Below, one piece after another: positions 26,202-35,241 of a DNA stretch of 64,000 bases. The stretch is taken from the NCBI RefSeq assembly GCF_036250675.1, contig NZ_CP109592.1:5270001-5334000 (forward strand), in the 5' to 3' direction. Made by a program: the position numbers and the translations under genes. The DNA is from Streptomyces sp. NBC_01689 (lineage in GTDB: Bacteria; Actinomycetota; Actinomycetes; Streptomycetales; Streptomycetaceae). Below the pieces are notes generated by a model. That model worked only from the letters and a program-made list of their open reading frames with translations, ran no database searches and was not told the DNA's origin. Numbering within the stretch: the first letter of the stretch is position 1; each line of letters opens with the position of its first letter.

Positions 26202-28223
26202 TCACCGGCACTCGAACTTCGACTCCGCCCAGTCCGCCAGCGTCACGGAGTCGAACGGTGTGCGCGGTTCCACGACGAGCCGGACCGTCCTGCGGCCCGT
26301 GAGGTCCACCCGGACGGGGATCGCGCGGTCCCCGCCCGCGACCAGGGGTGACCGCCACAGGTGTGCTCCGTCGGCGTAGACGGAGAAGCTGACCCGGCCG
26401 AGCCCCATCGTCAGGTCGTCGACGCCGACCCGGGCCTCGTAGGCCGAGCAGGGGCGGTTGAGGTCGACGGTGACGGAGGACGCGCCGTGGACGGTCACTC
26501 CGTACGCGTACCGCTGGTCCGCGATCGACATCCCCCAGCGCTGCCAGACCCAGCTGCTCGCGCCGAGCCGCATCTCGGGCCGGGTGTGGTCGCCGGTGAG
26601 GTCGTAGCGCAGCTGGTTCCACCGGTAGACGACCGGCTCGGGTGCGGGCGTCGGGGTGGGCGCCGGGTCCGGGGGCAGCGGCGGCGACGGGGGCGGGGGC
26701 GGTGTGGGGTCGGGGGTGGGGTCCGCGGCCGTCTTCGTGGGGGTCGGGGACGGCGTGGGCGCGGGTTTCGGGGGGGACTTCGGCGCCGGGGCGGGGGCGG
26801 GGGCGCGCGTGGGCACGGTCGCCGCGACCGGCTGCTGCGGCGCGGGCCTCTTCGACGGCGGGAGCGCCGGTGTCCGGGGCGGCGCTTCGACGGCGGGGGA
26901 GGCGGCGGGTCTGGCCTCGGGTTTCCTGGCGGCGGTCTCGTTGCCCACCAGGGCGAGTGCGACCGCCGCGGCGGCCACGGCGACGACGCCCGCCGCGATC
27001 CCGGCCTTGACGGGCGCCCCGAGCCCTTCGGAGGCGGCCGCGCCGCCGCCGGCCGCACCGGAGCCGCCCGCCGCGGCGGCCGCGCCCGCCGCGCCCGCCG
27101 CGCCGGCTCCGGCACCGCCGGCGATGAGCGCGACGGCCTTCGCGTACCCGGCGGCGCCGAACCAGCCGATGACCGCGACCGGCACGACGGCCGGGATACC
27201 GCTCGCGACCTCCTTGATCTGGCCCGCGGCCAGCCGGCACTTCGCGCACTCCTCCAGGTGCTTGCGCAGCCCGCGCTCGGCCCGGGTGCGCAGTCCGCCG
27301 CGGGCGTAGGCGCCGAGCCGGTCGGCGTAGCGCGCGCACTCCTCGTCGCCGGTGAGCGTGGCGCTCACGTGGGCCTGGAGGTAGGCCTGCTTGAGCCCCT
27401 CGCGGGCGCGGCTGGCGAGGACACGGGTGCCGTTGGCGTCCAGCCCGAAGAGCGTGGCGACCTCGCTCGGCGACTCGTCCTCGACCTCCGTGTGCCACAG
27501 CACCGCCTGCCAGCGCTCCGGCAGCGAGCGGAACGCCTGCATGGCCATCGACCGGTCGGCCTCGCGCAGCGCGCGCGCGTCGGCGCCGAGGCCGAGCGTG
27601 TCGTCGTCGGGGCTCTCCGTGCCGCGCGCGGTCTGCGCGGCGAACACCGCGAAGTCGTCGACCAGTTGCTCGCGTTTCGCGGTCTTCGTCCAGTGGGCGG
27701 CGACCCGGCGGACGGTGGTCAGCAGGTACGCGCGTACGGCGTGCTCGGGGCCGTGGCCGCCGCGCACCGCCTGGAGCATGCGAGCGAACACCTCGGCGGT
27801 CAGGTCGTCCGCGGTGTGCGCGTCCCGGCAGCAGGTACGGGCGTAGCGGCGGACGGCCTCCGCGTGGCGGCGGTACAGCGCCTCGTAGGCCGTGTCGTCG
27901 CCTGAGCGCATGCGTCCGATCAGATCGGCGTCGGACGGCGGCTGTTCGGGCGGGGACGGCAGCACACTGCTGACGTCGCGGGGGTCGAACCGGTCGCGCT
28001 GCGCCGGGACGCTGGGGTCGCCGGTCGGGCCCTGGCCGCCCCCGGAGGGGCCGGGGAGGTGCGGGGCGCCGGACGGGTTCGGGACGCCCGCGGGCCTCGG
28101 GGGGGCGGAGGGGCCCAGATCGTCTCCCGGGGGTCCGCCCTGGCTGGGAACCTGCTGCGAGGGCAGGCCACCCGCCTCCGCGCCCCCGTCACCGAGTGAC
28201 TCGTCCCGCCCGTCAACGCTCAT
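26202..28223 (-). CDS. ECF sigma factor fused to anti-sigma zinc finger, membrane segment and NPCBM-like sensor domain
   Basis: A 673-residue one-protein signalling system, started at ATG 28223. A 95-residue Pro/Gly-rich lead is followed by sigma region 2 (LIGRMRSGDDTAYEALYRRH to AEVFARML, about 100-150) and region 4 (SLPERWQAVLWHTEV to ASRAREGLKQAYL, about 205-265). Next comes an anti-sigma zinc finger with H-x3-C-x2-C in KHLEECAKC near 310, then hydrophobic segments (about 330-360 and 390-415) and a long Pro/Thr/Lys wall-spanning linker. The C-terminal ~130 residues resemble an NPCBM carbohydrate-binding module (starting YDLTGDHTRPEM). The design suggests that an extracytoplasmic glycan signal controls the tethered sigma. 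Release would need proteolysis; this is inference. Confidence 0.85.
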   Translation of the reverse strand: MSVDGRDESLGDGGAEAGGLPSQQVPSQGGPPGDDLGPSAPPRPAGVPNPSGAPHLPGPSGGGQGPTGDPSVPAQRDRFDPRDVSSVLPSPPEQPPSDADLIGRMRSGDDTAYEALYRRHAEAVRRYARTCCRDAHTADDLTAEVFARMLQAVRGGHGPEHAVRAYLLTTVRRVAAHWTKTAKREQLVDDFAVFAAQTARGTESPDDDTLGLGADARALREADRSMAMQAFRSLPERWQAVLWHTEVEDESPSEVATLFGLDANGTRVLASRAREGLKQAYLQAHVSATLTGDEECARYADRLGAYARGGLRTRAERGLRKHLEECAKCRLAAGQIKEVASGIPAVVPVAVIGWFGAAGYAKAVALIAGGAGAGAAGAAGAAAAAGGSGAAGGGAAASEGLGAPVKAGIAAGVVAVAAAAVALALVGNETAARKPEARPAASPAVEAPPRTPALPPSKRPAPQQPVAATVPTRAPAPAPAPKSPPKPAPTPSPTPTKTAADPTPDPTPPPPPSPPLPPDPAPTPTPAPEPVVYRWNQLRYDLTGDHTRPEMRLGASSWVWQRWGMSIADQRYAYGVTVHGASSVTVDLNRPCSAYEARVGVDDLTMGLGRVSFSVYADGAHLWRSPLVAGGDRAIPVRVDLTGRRTVRLVVEPRTPFDSVTLADWAESKFECR

Positions 28224-28407
28224 CGCGGAAAGCCCCCGCCTGCACACACTCGGACCCGAATACCGGGACAGAGTGCCACACGGTTCCGGGGCGGGACCGT
28301 GTCTCACGGACCAACCACTCGTCCGTGGGGTTTTGCCGCACGAGAGCTCTAGCGGTCACCCGTTTGGGGAATAGTCAATAAATGCTTCCGGAGGGGGAGT
28401 TGGCACG

Positions 28408-28494
28408 ATGACCGCTATGTACCGTTGTGTACGCCCGTGTTGGGCGTCGGCCGGAGAAAGCCGCACGGCCCGCGCCACCCGACGCGACGGGTGA
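28408..28494 (+). CDS. possible 28-residue small ORF ending in a terminator stem
   Basis: In the 489-base gap between the ECF sigma and atrA genes. An ATG at 28408 is preceded by GGAGGGGG at 28390-28397 and opens a 28-residue frame (starts MTAMYRCVRPCW, two Cys). Its stop at 28492-28494 lies inside a hairpin. Strong ribosome site, short length and adjacent hairpin are the only evidence; no homologue is known to me. It may be chance. The rest of the gap carries the sigma promoter and GC-rich sequence without a gene. Confidence 0.25.
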   Translation: MTAMYRCVRPCWASAGESRTARATRRDG

Positions 28495-28506
28495 CACGGG
28501 CCGTGC
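28463..28506. terminator. hairpin downstream of atrA (bidirectional candidate)
   Basis: A 10-bp stem GCACGGCCCG (28463-28472) with CGGGCCGTGC (28497-28506) encloses a second inner stem (CACCCG/CGGGTG). It could end the leftward atrA transcript and the small plus-strand frame. Confidence 0.5.
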
Positions 28507-28712
28507 CGGTGGTGCGGGTCGTGCGGGTGGCGCGGTGGTTCGGACGGGCGGACGGTGCGCGGGGTGTGAGCACCGCTCCCCGCGCCCGTGGACGGCGTGC
28601 GCGACGGCGTGCGCGCGGCGCGGCTGTCCGGAGCGCCCGTGTCCGGAGCGCCCGCGCCCGGTGGTCCACCGCCGCGGGAGATCCGGTCGCCGCCGGACGG
28701 GTCCGTGGCCGC

Positions 28713-29477
28713 TCACGCCGGGCGCGAGCGCAGTCCCTCCAGCAGGATGTCCAGCAACCGGGCCGAGGCCGCGGCCTGCTGGGCGGCGTCCGGCAGCGAG
28801 GGCGCGGCCGTGGCGATCACCAGCAGTACGTCCGCCACGGTCACGTCCGGGCGCAGCTCGCCCGCGGCCCGCGCCCGGTCCACCAGCCGGCCCACCACGT
28901 CGAGCAGCGCGGCCGCTCCGGCGTCGTCGACCACGTCCTCGGGCGAAGGCCTCTGCTCGACGAGCCTGAGCTCGGTGCCGGACTGGGACCGCTGCTGAGG
29001 CACCCGGGCCTCGTCCGCGACGGTCTCGTCCTCCGCGACACCGACCCGCAGGATCTGCGGCGGCAGCAGCCGTCCCGCGCCCGAGGCCACCGACGTCCGC
29101 AGGAAGCGCGAGAGCGCCGACCACGGTTCGTCCTCCTGACCGAGCGCCGTGCGCGCCTGATCGGTCAGCCGGGAGGTCTCCTCCTCGGCTATCCGGCGCA
29201 CCAGGACGTCCTTGCTCGGGAAGCGCCGGTACACCGTGCCGACACCGACCCGGGCGCGCCGCGCGACGTCCTCCATCGGCGCGCCGTATCCCAGCTCGCC
29301 GAAGACCTCGCGCGCCGCGCGCAGTACGTGTTCCAGATTGCGCTGTGCGTCCACGCGCAGCGGCGCCGTCCGCGATCCGTCCCCCGGACCACGGCCGTTG
29401 CCGCCCGCTGCCGCGCCGACCGTGCCACCGGATGCGATGGCAGACGCGGACGACCAATGAGAGTCCTGAATGTGCAT
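28713..29477 (-). CDS. atrA: TetR-family regulator, AtrA orthologue
   Basis: A 254-residue TetR regulator starting at ATG 29477 (MHIQDSHW). The helix-turn-helix is in residues about 65-100 (MEDVARRARVGVGTVYRRFPSKDVLVRRI), followed by a variable ligand domain ending LLDILLEGLRSRP. The N-terminal sequence and the divergent NADH dehydrogenase neighbour match, from memory, AtrA (SCO4118), the activator of actinorhodin and other antibiotic and developmental genes. The long N-terminal Gly/Ser region before the HTH is also characteristic. Its 5' region (29478-29849, 372 bases) is shared with the divergent ndh gene, so mutual control is possible. Confidence 0.82.
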   Translation of the reverse strand: MHIQDSHWSSASAIASGGTVGAAAGGNGRGPGDGSRTAPLRVDAQRNLEHVLRAAREVFGELGYGAPMEDVARRARVGVGTVYRRFPSKDVLVRRIAEEETSRLTDQARTALGQEDEPWSALSRFLRTSVASGAGRLLPPQILRVGVAEDETVADEARVPQQRSQSGTELRLVEQRPSPEDVVDDAGAAALLDVVGRLVDRARAAGELRPDVTVADVLLVIATAAPSLPDAAQQAAASARLLDILLEGLRSRPA

Positions 29478-29849
29478 AAGCGTTCCCCCGGTAATGACGT
29501 CTCCCCCCGGAGACTCCCCGCCATTGGAAGGCGGGGCGAGTGGAACGGGCCTGATTCCCGAACCCGCCGCGCGGACTCGTCCAGCACATCCCCCTACACC
29601 CCGTCGACACACGAACATAGTTGAGTGAGGGTCAATTCAGAAGGGGCAGGTTCCGCACGGAGCGCCCCCCGATCGGAGTACGGGCCGGATACCTCCCGTT
29701 TACGCCCCCTCCGCACCCCCTATTCACCCGTACTGACCTGCGAATTTCCCGCGTACTCCGGCAAATCGACCAACCCTCCGCGTTCACGGCGGCCGGTCAC
29801 ACAAATTGTCGAGCCTGTGGACAAACTCCAGAGCTGGGTGCGTCATGGG
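29478..29849. other. divergent atrA-ndh control region
   Basis: A 372-base gap holding the start regions of both genes. Visible are a DnaA-box-like 9-mer on the minus strand (TGTGGACAA at 29816-29824) and AT-richer patches near 29610-29635 and 29745-29810. I see no clear Rex operator (TGTGAACGCGTTCACA-like) and no second gene. Confidence 0.45.
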
Positions 29850-31226
29850 ATGGTGAAGGAACCTGTGCGCATTCTCATCGTCGGCGGCGGCTACGTCGGG
29901 ATGTACACCGCCCTCCGTCTCCAGCGGAAGTTGAAGTCGGAACTTAAACGGGGCGAGGTCGAGCTCGTCGTCGTCTCGCCCGACCCCTATATGACGTATC
30001 AGCCGTTCCTTCCCGAAGCGGCCGCCGGCTCGATCTCCCCGCGCCATGTGGTCGTCCCGCTGCGCCGGGTCCTCGACCGCTGCCGGATCGTCATCGGCGA
30101 GGTCCGTTCCATCGACCACGCCCGGCGCACCGCGACGCTCAGCACGCTCGCCACCGAGGAGGGCGTGGGCACGGAACAGCTCACCTACGACGAACTCGTC
30201 CTCGCCCCCGGCTCGATCTCGCGCGCCCTCCCGATCCCCGGCCTCGCCGACTTCGCCATCGGCTTCAAGACCGTCGAGGAGGCCATCGGCCTGCGCAACC
30301 ACGTCATCGAGCAGATGGACATCGCCTCCTCCACCCGCGACCCCGCGATCCGCGACGCGGCCCTGACCTTCGTCTTCGTGGGAGGCGGATACGCGGGCGT
30401 CGAGGCGCTCGGCGAGCTGGAGGACATGGCCCGCTACACGGCGCGGTATTACCACAACATCGAGCCCGGGGACATGAAGTGGATCCTCGTCGAGGCCTCC
30501 GACCGCATCCTCCCCGAGGTCGGCGAGGAGATGGGCAAGTACACGATCACCGAGCTGCGCCGCCGCAACATCGACGTACGCCTGGGCACCCGCCTCGACT
30601 CCTGCGCCGACCGGATCGCCGTCCTCAGTGACGGCGCCCGCTTCCCCACCCGTACGGTCGTGTGGACCGCCGGGGTGAAGCCGCACCCGGTGCTCGCCGC
30701 GACCGACCTGCCGCTGAACGCACGCGGCCGTCTCCGGTGCACCCCGCAGCTCACCGTCGACGGCACCCCGCACGCGTGGGCGGCCGGAGACGCCGCCGCC
30801 GTGCCCGACGTCACCGCCGCGGAGACCGGCACGGAGACCGCGCCCAACGCCCAGCACGCGGTGCGCCAGGCCGGCGTCCTCGGGGACAACATCGCGCACT
30901 CCCTGCGCGGCGAACCGCTCGAGACGTACTCCCACAAGTACGTCGGCTCGGTCGCGTCCCTGGGGCTGCACAAGGGCGTCGCGCACGTCTACGGCCGCAA
31001 GCTGAAGGGCTATCCTGCCTGGTTCATGCACCGCGTCTACCACCTCAGCAGGGTCCCGACCTTCAACCGCAAGGCCCGTGTACTCGCCGAATGGACCTTG
31101 GCGGGACTCTTCAAGAGGGAGATCGTGTCCCTCGGATCCCTCGAACACCCCCGAGCGGAGTTCGAACTCGCGGCCGGTGGAAAACATCCGCTCGACCCGA
31201 AGCTCGACCCGAAGGGGTCGTCCTGA
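29850..31226 (+). CDS. type II NADH dehydrogenase (NDH-2)
   Basis: A 458-residue FAD-dependent NADH:quinone oxidoreductase from ATG 29850. The FAD-binding loop is ILIVGGGYVGMYTA and the NADH-binding loop is FVFVGGGYAGVEALGEL near residue 175. The AAGDAAAVPD segment near 310 binds FAD, and the C-terminal RVYHLSRVP helix probably docks to the membrane. It passes electrons from NADH to menaquinone without pumping protons. Its promoter region is shared with atrA on the other strand. GTG 29817 is a less likely alternative start. Confidence 0.9.
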   Translation: MVKEPVRILIVGGGYVGMYTALRLQRKLKSELKRGEVELVVVSPDPYMTYQPFLPEAAAGSISPRHVVVPLRRVLDRCRIVIGEVRSIDHARRTATLSTLATEEGVGTEQLTYDELVLAPGSISRALPIPGLADFAIGFKTVEEAIGLRNHVIEQMDIASSTRDPAIRDAALTFVFVGGGYAGVEALGELEDMARYTARYYHNIEPGDMKWILVEASDRILPEVGEEMGKYTITELRRRNIDVRLGTRLDSCADRIAVLSDGARFPTRTVVWTAGVKPHPVLAATDLPLNARGRLRCTPQLTVDGTPHAWAAGDAAAVPDVTAAETGTETAPNAQHAVRQAGVLGDNIAHSLRGEPLETYSHKYVGSVASLGLHKGVAHVYGRKLKGYPAWFMHRVYHLSRVPTFNRKARVLAEWTLAGLFKREIVSLGSLEHPRAEFELAAGGKHPLDPKLDPKGSS

Positions 31227-31467
31227 CCGGAGTCAGGAACTCCGCCGATCAGGCGGGCGTCTGACGGATGTCGGTCCGGTCGGCCAGACTGGTCCACGAC
31301 CCTGGGCGGGCCGACGGCTCGCTCTCCGCACCCAAGAGGCTTCTTCCCAAGCGCCGCACCCCCAGGGGACGCGGCCCTCGGCGACCGCGCCGCGGGCCCA
31401 CCCCGACCGGATCCGGAGCCGACCGGAGACGACCACCACCAGGCAAGGATCACGAGGCAAGGATTCG

Positions 31468-33123
31468 GTGAATTTCACGCGCTGGAGCGCCCGGCTCCCC
31501 GGAACGCAGCGCCGCGCCGCAGCGCGGACCGAGCACACCGCCTCCCCCGACCGGCGAGGCGAGGGGGCCGTGCCCGCGGCCCGCGCCGAGCGGCCGACCG
31601 AAGGCCGGGAGCCCGCCCCCGCCGTCGACGACCTTCCCGTGCGCGAGGTCCTCGACCGTGTCCCGGCCCTCGTCGCGCTCGTGCACGGCCCGCAGCACCG
31701 CCTCGCCTACGTCAACGACGCCTACGCGGCCGCCTTCGGGCCCCGGCCCGTCGGCGAGCCCGCGCACGAGGCACTGCCCGAGCTCGCGGAGATCGGCCTG
31801 CTCCCCCTCCTCGACCAGGTCCTGCGCAGCGCCAAACCCCGTACGGTCAAGTCCCGCAAGGCGCCCGGCGGCCGCTCGTACACCTTCACCTGCACACCCG
31901 TCGACGCCACGCCCGACGGACCCGACGGCGGCGTGCTGGTCTTCGCCACCGACGTCACCGACCACGCCGAGGCCGCCGAGCGGCTGCGTGCCAGCGAGCG
32001 CCGCCAGCGCGAGACCGCCGTCACCCTCCAGCGCTCCCTGCTCCCCCAGGAGCTGGAGGAGCCCGACGACCTGCGGGTCGCCGCCACCTACCAGCCGGGC
32101 GGCACCGAGGCCGCGGTCGGCGGCGACTGGTACGACGTGATCACCCTCGGCGGCGGCCGTACGGCCCTGGTCATCGGTGACGTGATGGGACGGGGGGTGC
32201 GGGCCGCGGCCGTCATGGGCCAGCTCCGCACCGCCGTGCGCGCGTACGCCCGCCTCGACCTGCCCCCGCACGAGGTGCTCCAGCTCCTCGACGGCCTCGC
32301 CACCGAGATCGACGCCAACCAGATCGCCACCTGCGCGTACGCCGTCCACGACCCCAACGAGGGCCGGCTCGTGTACGCGTCGGCGGGCCATCTCCCGATC
32401 CTCGTGCGCGACGAGAACGGCACCGTGCTGCGGGCCGACGAACCCACCGGACCGCCCCTCGGCACCGGCGGCTGGATGCACGCCTCGGGATCGGTCCCGC
32501 TCGGACCCGGCTCGACGGCCGTCCTCTACACCGACGGTCTGGTGGAGCGTCGCAACGAGGACCTCGACGAGGGCATCGCCGCCCTGGAGCGCGCCCTCGC
32601 CGGCGCCACCGGCACACCCCAGGTCGTCTGCGACCGGCTCGTCCGCTCGGCGGGCGTCACCGCGGACCACGACGACGACGTGGCGGTCCTGGTCCTCCAG
32701 CACCCCGCCCGCACGGGCCCCGACGGCGAGCTCTTCCGCAACGCCGCGCTGGAACTGCTGGGCGGGGTCGAAGCCGCGCCCCGCGCGCGGGCCTTCGCCT
32801 CCGGCGTCCTGACGAGCTGGCGTTTCCCCGCGGACCTGCACGACCTGGGCGTCCTCGCCACCAGCGAACTCGTCGCCAACTCCCTGCAGCACGGCACCCC
32901 GCCGATGCGGCTGCGACTGCGCCGGACCGACCGCCGCCTGATCATCGAGGTCACCGACGGCGACGACCACCTCCCGCGCCGCCGCCGCGCCGAGCCCGCC
33001 GACGAGGCGGGCCGGGGCATCGCGATCGTCGCCACCATCGCCTCGGGCTGGGGCTCCAGACGCACCCCCGGCGGCGGAAAAGCCGTGTGGTGCGAGTTCG
33101 CACTCCCCCGCGCCGCCCACTGA
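31468..33123 (+). CDS. PAS-SpoIIE phosphatase-HATPase regulatory protein
   Basis: A 551-residue cytoplasmic signalling protein from GTG 31468, with AAGGA just upstream. The N-terminal PAS domain (about 50-165; LDRVPALVALVHGPQHRLAYVN) is followed by a SpoIIE/PP2C phosphatase (about 185-415, acidic metal motifs GGDWYD, GDVMGRG, LYTDGLVE, DHDDDVAVL). A C-terminal HATPase (RsbW-like) domain follows (about 440-551; LATSELVANSLQHG, GRGIAIV). Such proteins combine an anti-sigma-like kinase with its phosphatase, integrating a small-molecule or redox cue into partner switching. No anti-anti-sigma gene is adjacent. About 240 bases separate it from ndh. Confidence 0.9.
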   Translation: MNFTRWSARLPGTQRRAAARTEHTASPDRRGEGAVPAARAERPTEGREPAPAVDDLPVREVLDRVPALVALVHGPQHRLAYVNDAYAAAFGPRPVGEPAHEALPELAEIGLLPLLDQVLRSAKPRTVKSRKAPGGRSYTFTCTPVDATPDGPDGGVLVFATDVTDHAEAAERLRASERRQRETAVTLQRSLLPQELEEPDDLRVAATYQPGGTEAAVGGDWYDVITLGGGRTALVIGDVMGRGVRAAAVMGQLRTAVRAYARLDLPPHEVLQLLDGLATEIDANQIATCAYAVHDPNEGRLVYASAGHLPILVRDENGTVLRADEPTGPPLGTGGWMHASGSVPLGPGSTAVLYTDGLVERRNEDLDEGIAALERALAGATGTPQVVCDRLVRSAGVTADHDDDVAVLVLQHPARTGPDGELFRNAALELLGGVEAAPRARAFASGVLTSWRFPADLHDLGVLATSELVANSLQHGTPPMRLRLRRTDRRLIIEVTDGDDHLPRRRRAEPADEAGRGIAIVATIASGWGSRRTPGGGKAVWCEFALPRAAH

Positions 33124-33186
33124 GCCCCACCCCTCGCGGCACCGGGCGCGGACGGGCGTCCCCGCCGACCCTCTTCCTCATACGGA

Positions 33187-33221
33187 ACGGGCCGCCACCA
33201 CACGAGGTGGTGACGGCCCGT
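33187..33221. terminator. bidirectional terminator between the PAS-SpoIIE and MFS genes
   Basis: A 14-bp stem with one mismatch (33187-33200 with 33208-33221) and a 7-base loop lies between the two converging genes. Confidence 0.8.
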
Positions 33222-33265
33222 CCGCAAATCGTCCGGCCGTGTGCAGTACGTCCGAGTGCCGCCCG

Positions 33266-34558
33266 TCAGGCGTGCGCCGTGACCGGCTCCGCGGGCGCCC
33301 CGCCCTGGGCGACCACCCGGCTCCTCGCCGTCCACGGCTGGTCCTGCACCGGAGTGAGGTGCCGCCCGAGCCGCACCGCGAGGACCGTGATGCCCAGCGA
33401 GAACAGCAGGAACGTCACGACGTACGGACCGTGCAGCGAGGCACCCATCGGACCGCCCGCCGCCGGACCGATGGCCAGCGCGAGCTGCTTCACCAGGGCG
33501 AAGGCGGAGTTGTACTGCCCGGCCAGGCCCGCCGGTGCCAGATCGGCGACCAGCGGCGCCACGGTCGGCGACAGCATCGCCTCACCGAGTCCGAAGAGCG
33601 CGTACGTCGAGACGAACGCGGCGGTCGCCATCGTCCGGCTGCCGTGCCCGAGCCCCGCGTACCCGGCGGCGAGCCACGCGACGGCCCAGATGAGCCCCAC
33701 CGCGGCGATCACCCGGGACCGCTTCCGGCGCTCGACGAGCTTCAGCACCGCGAACTGCGCCACCACGATCATCGCCGTGTTCGCCGCCATCGCCGTACCG
33801 AGCGCGGAGGTCGAGATCCCGGCCGCCTCCACGCCGTACGCGGAGAGTCCGGACTCGAACTGCCCGTAGCAGGCGAAGAACAGCACGAAGCCCAGCACGG
33901 ACAGCTGCACCATGGCCCGGTCGCCGAGCAGCTGCCGCCAGCCGCCGCCCCTGGCCTGCGGCGCCGCGTCCCGGATCCGCGGCGCACGCGGCATCCGCAC
34001 CGTCGCCATGATCACGACGAGCACCAGGAACATCGCCGCCTCGATCGCGAACAGCAGCGTGAACGAAGCCGCCCGGCTGGTGTCGACGATGTGGCCGCCG
34101 ATCAGCCCACCGACCCCGAGCCCGAGGTTCTGCAGGAAGAACTGTGTGGCGAAGGCGCGCGAACGGGTCTCCGCGGTGGAGCAGTCCACGATCATCGTCG
34201 CCAGCGCCGGCTGCATCACGGCCTGCCCCGCACCGAGCGCCGCCGCCGACAGCACCACCGTCGTGGCGGTGCTCGCGAGCCCCAGGCTCAGCGCTCCGAG
34301 GGCGGCGGTGGCCAGGGCGGTGAGCAGGACCGGCAGCGGGCCGCGCCGGACGATGGCCCGTCCGGCGAACGGCAGCACCACGAGCGCGGCCACGGCGAAG
34401 ACGGCGAGCACGACGCCCGCCGTCATGGAGCCGAGTCCCCGCACCTGCGCCACATAGACATAGAGGAAGGGGACGGTAAAGCCGAGCCCGAACGCTCCGA
34501 GTGCGTTGCCCACGTGGATCCGGCGCATCGCTGCGCCCATCGCCCTGGTCACTTTCAC
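33266..34558 (-). CDS. MFS efflux transporter
   Basis: A 430-residue transporter with twelve predicted membrane segments, opening at GTG 34558 (the ATG at 34540 is an alternative). The MFS loop 2-3 signature region (FAGRAIVRRGPLPVL) and typical glycine-rich helix 5 (GLGVGGLIGGHI) are visible. It faces a MarR gene across 131 bases that contain inverted repeats, a common arrangement for drug-efflux pumps controlled by their divergent regulator. Substrate unknown. Confidence 0.88.
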   Translation of the reverse strand: MKVTRAMGAAMRRIHVGNALGAFGLGFTVPFLYVYVAQVRGLGSMTAGVVLAVFAVAALVVLPFAGRAIVRRGPLPVLLTALATAALGALSLGLASTATTVVLSAAALGAGQAVMQPALATMIVDCSTAETRSRAFATQFFLQNLGLGVGGLIGGHIVDTSRAASFTLLFAIEAAMFLVLVVIMATVRMPRAPRIRDAAPQARGGGWRQLLGDRAMVQLSVLGFVLFFACYGQFESGLSAYGVEAAGISTSALGTAMAANTAMIVVAQFAVLKLVERRKRSRVIAAVGLIWAVAWLAAGYAGLGHGSRTMATAAFVSTYALFGLGEAMLSPTVAPLVADLAPAGLAGQYNSAFALVKQLALAIGPAAGGPMGASLHGPYVVTFLLFSLGITVLAVRLGRHLTPVQDQPWTARSRVVAQGGAPAEPVTAHA

Positions 34559-34576
34559 CTGCCTTGGTCGCGAAGC

Positions 34577-34661
34577 TCAGGCCCGCACCGGGAAGGGTGC
34601 AGGCCTGAAGACTTCGAAGCTAAAGTTAGAAGTTGAACTCTACACCTCGAAGGACTTCAAC
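34577..34661. promoter_or_regulatory. divergent MFS-marR control region with inverted repeats
   Basis: A 13-position inverted repeat with one mismatch (TCAGGCCCGCACC 34577-34589 with GGTGCAGGCCTGA 34596-34608) is followed by GTTGAA (34632-34637) and TTCAAC (34656-34661). The TTGAA/TTCAA type half-sites resemble MarR operators such as those at 8714. Either could be the operator. Confidence 0.45.
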
Positions 34662-34689
34662 GCCAAGCGAGCCATGCGATACTTCCGCC

Positions 34690-35241
34690 ATGGCCGACAC
34701 CCCCGGCGTCGGCGGCGAGCCGACACTCGAAGAGCAGATCGCCGCCTATCAGCGCGAGTTCCAGGACCTCGACCCCCAGGTCGAGAAGATCGTCTCGGCT
34801 CTCGGCCGCCTCAACCGCCGGATGAACGTGGCCTACGGCCGCCAGACCGCCAACCTCGGCATCAGTAACGCCGAGTGGGAGGTCCTCAAGGCCCTCGTGC
34901 TCTCCGGTGCCCCCTACCGCATGGGCCCGAGCGACCTGGCGAAGCGGCTGGGGCTGACGCCGGCCGCGATGACCCACCGGATCGACCGCCTGGTCGCCGA
35001 GGGACTCGTCACCAGGGAGCGCGACGAGTCCAACCGGGTGCGGGTCATCGTGGAGCTGACCTCCGAGGGCCGCGAGAAGTGGCTGGAGGCCATGCGGCTG
35101 GCCACGGTCTTCGAGGAGGACCTGCTCCAGGACCTCTCCACCGAGGAGCGCGGTGTCCTGGGCGAGGTCCTCACCCGGCTCCTGCGCCGCGTGGAGCACG
35201 CCCAGCCGGACGCCGGCGGACGGCTCACGGACCTCGATTAA
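34690..35241 (+). CDS. MarR-family regulator of the divergent MFS pump
   Basis: A 183-residue MarR protein from ATG 34690. The winged helix is readable: GISNAEWEVLKALVLSG, then MGPSDLAKRLGLTPAAMTHRIDRL (recognition helix), then the wing RDESNRVRVIVELTSEG. An N-terminal acidic helix of about 35 residues precedes the core. Its position opposite an MFS transporter suggests ligand-relieved repression of efflux. The gene ends 19 bases before the first rRNA promoter. Confidence 0.9.
   Translation: MADTPGVGGEPTLEEQIAAYQREFQDLDPQVEKIVSALGRLNRRMNVAYGRQTANLGISNAEWEVLKALVLSGAPYRMGPSDLAKRLGLTPAAMTHRIDRLVAEGLVTRERDESNRVRVIVELTSEGREKWLEAMRLATVFEEDLLQDLSTEERGVLGEVLTRLLRRVEHAQPDAGGRLTDLD

Noticed and set aside
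29745..29849. Rex (redox) operator before NADH dehydrogenase
   Set aside because: The nearest sequence (GTCACACAAATTGTC) does not match the TGTGAACGCGTTCACA-type consensus well enough.
29784..31187. 467-residue minus-strand frame antisense to NADH dehydrogenase
   Set aside because: No recognisable domain; NDH-2 on the plus strand is unambiguous.
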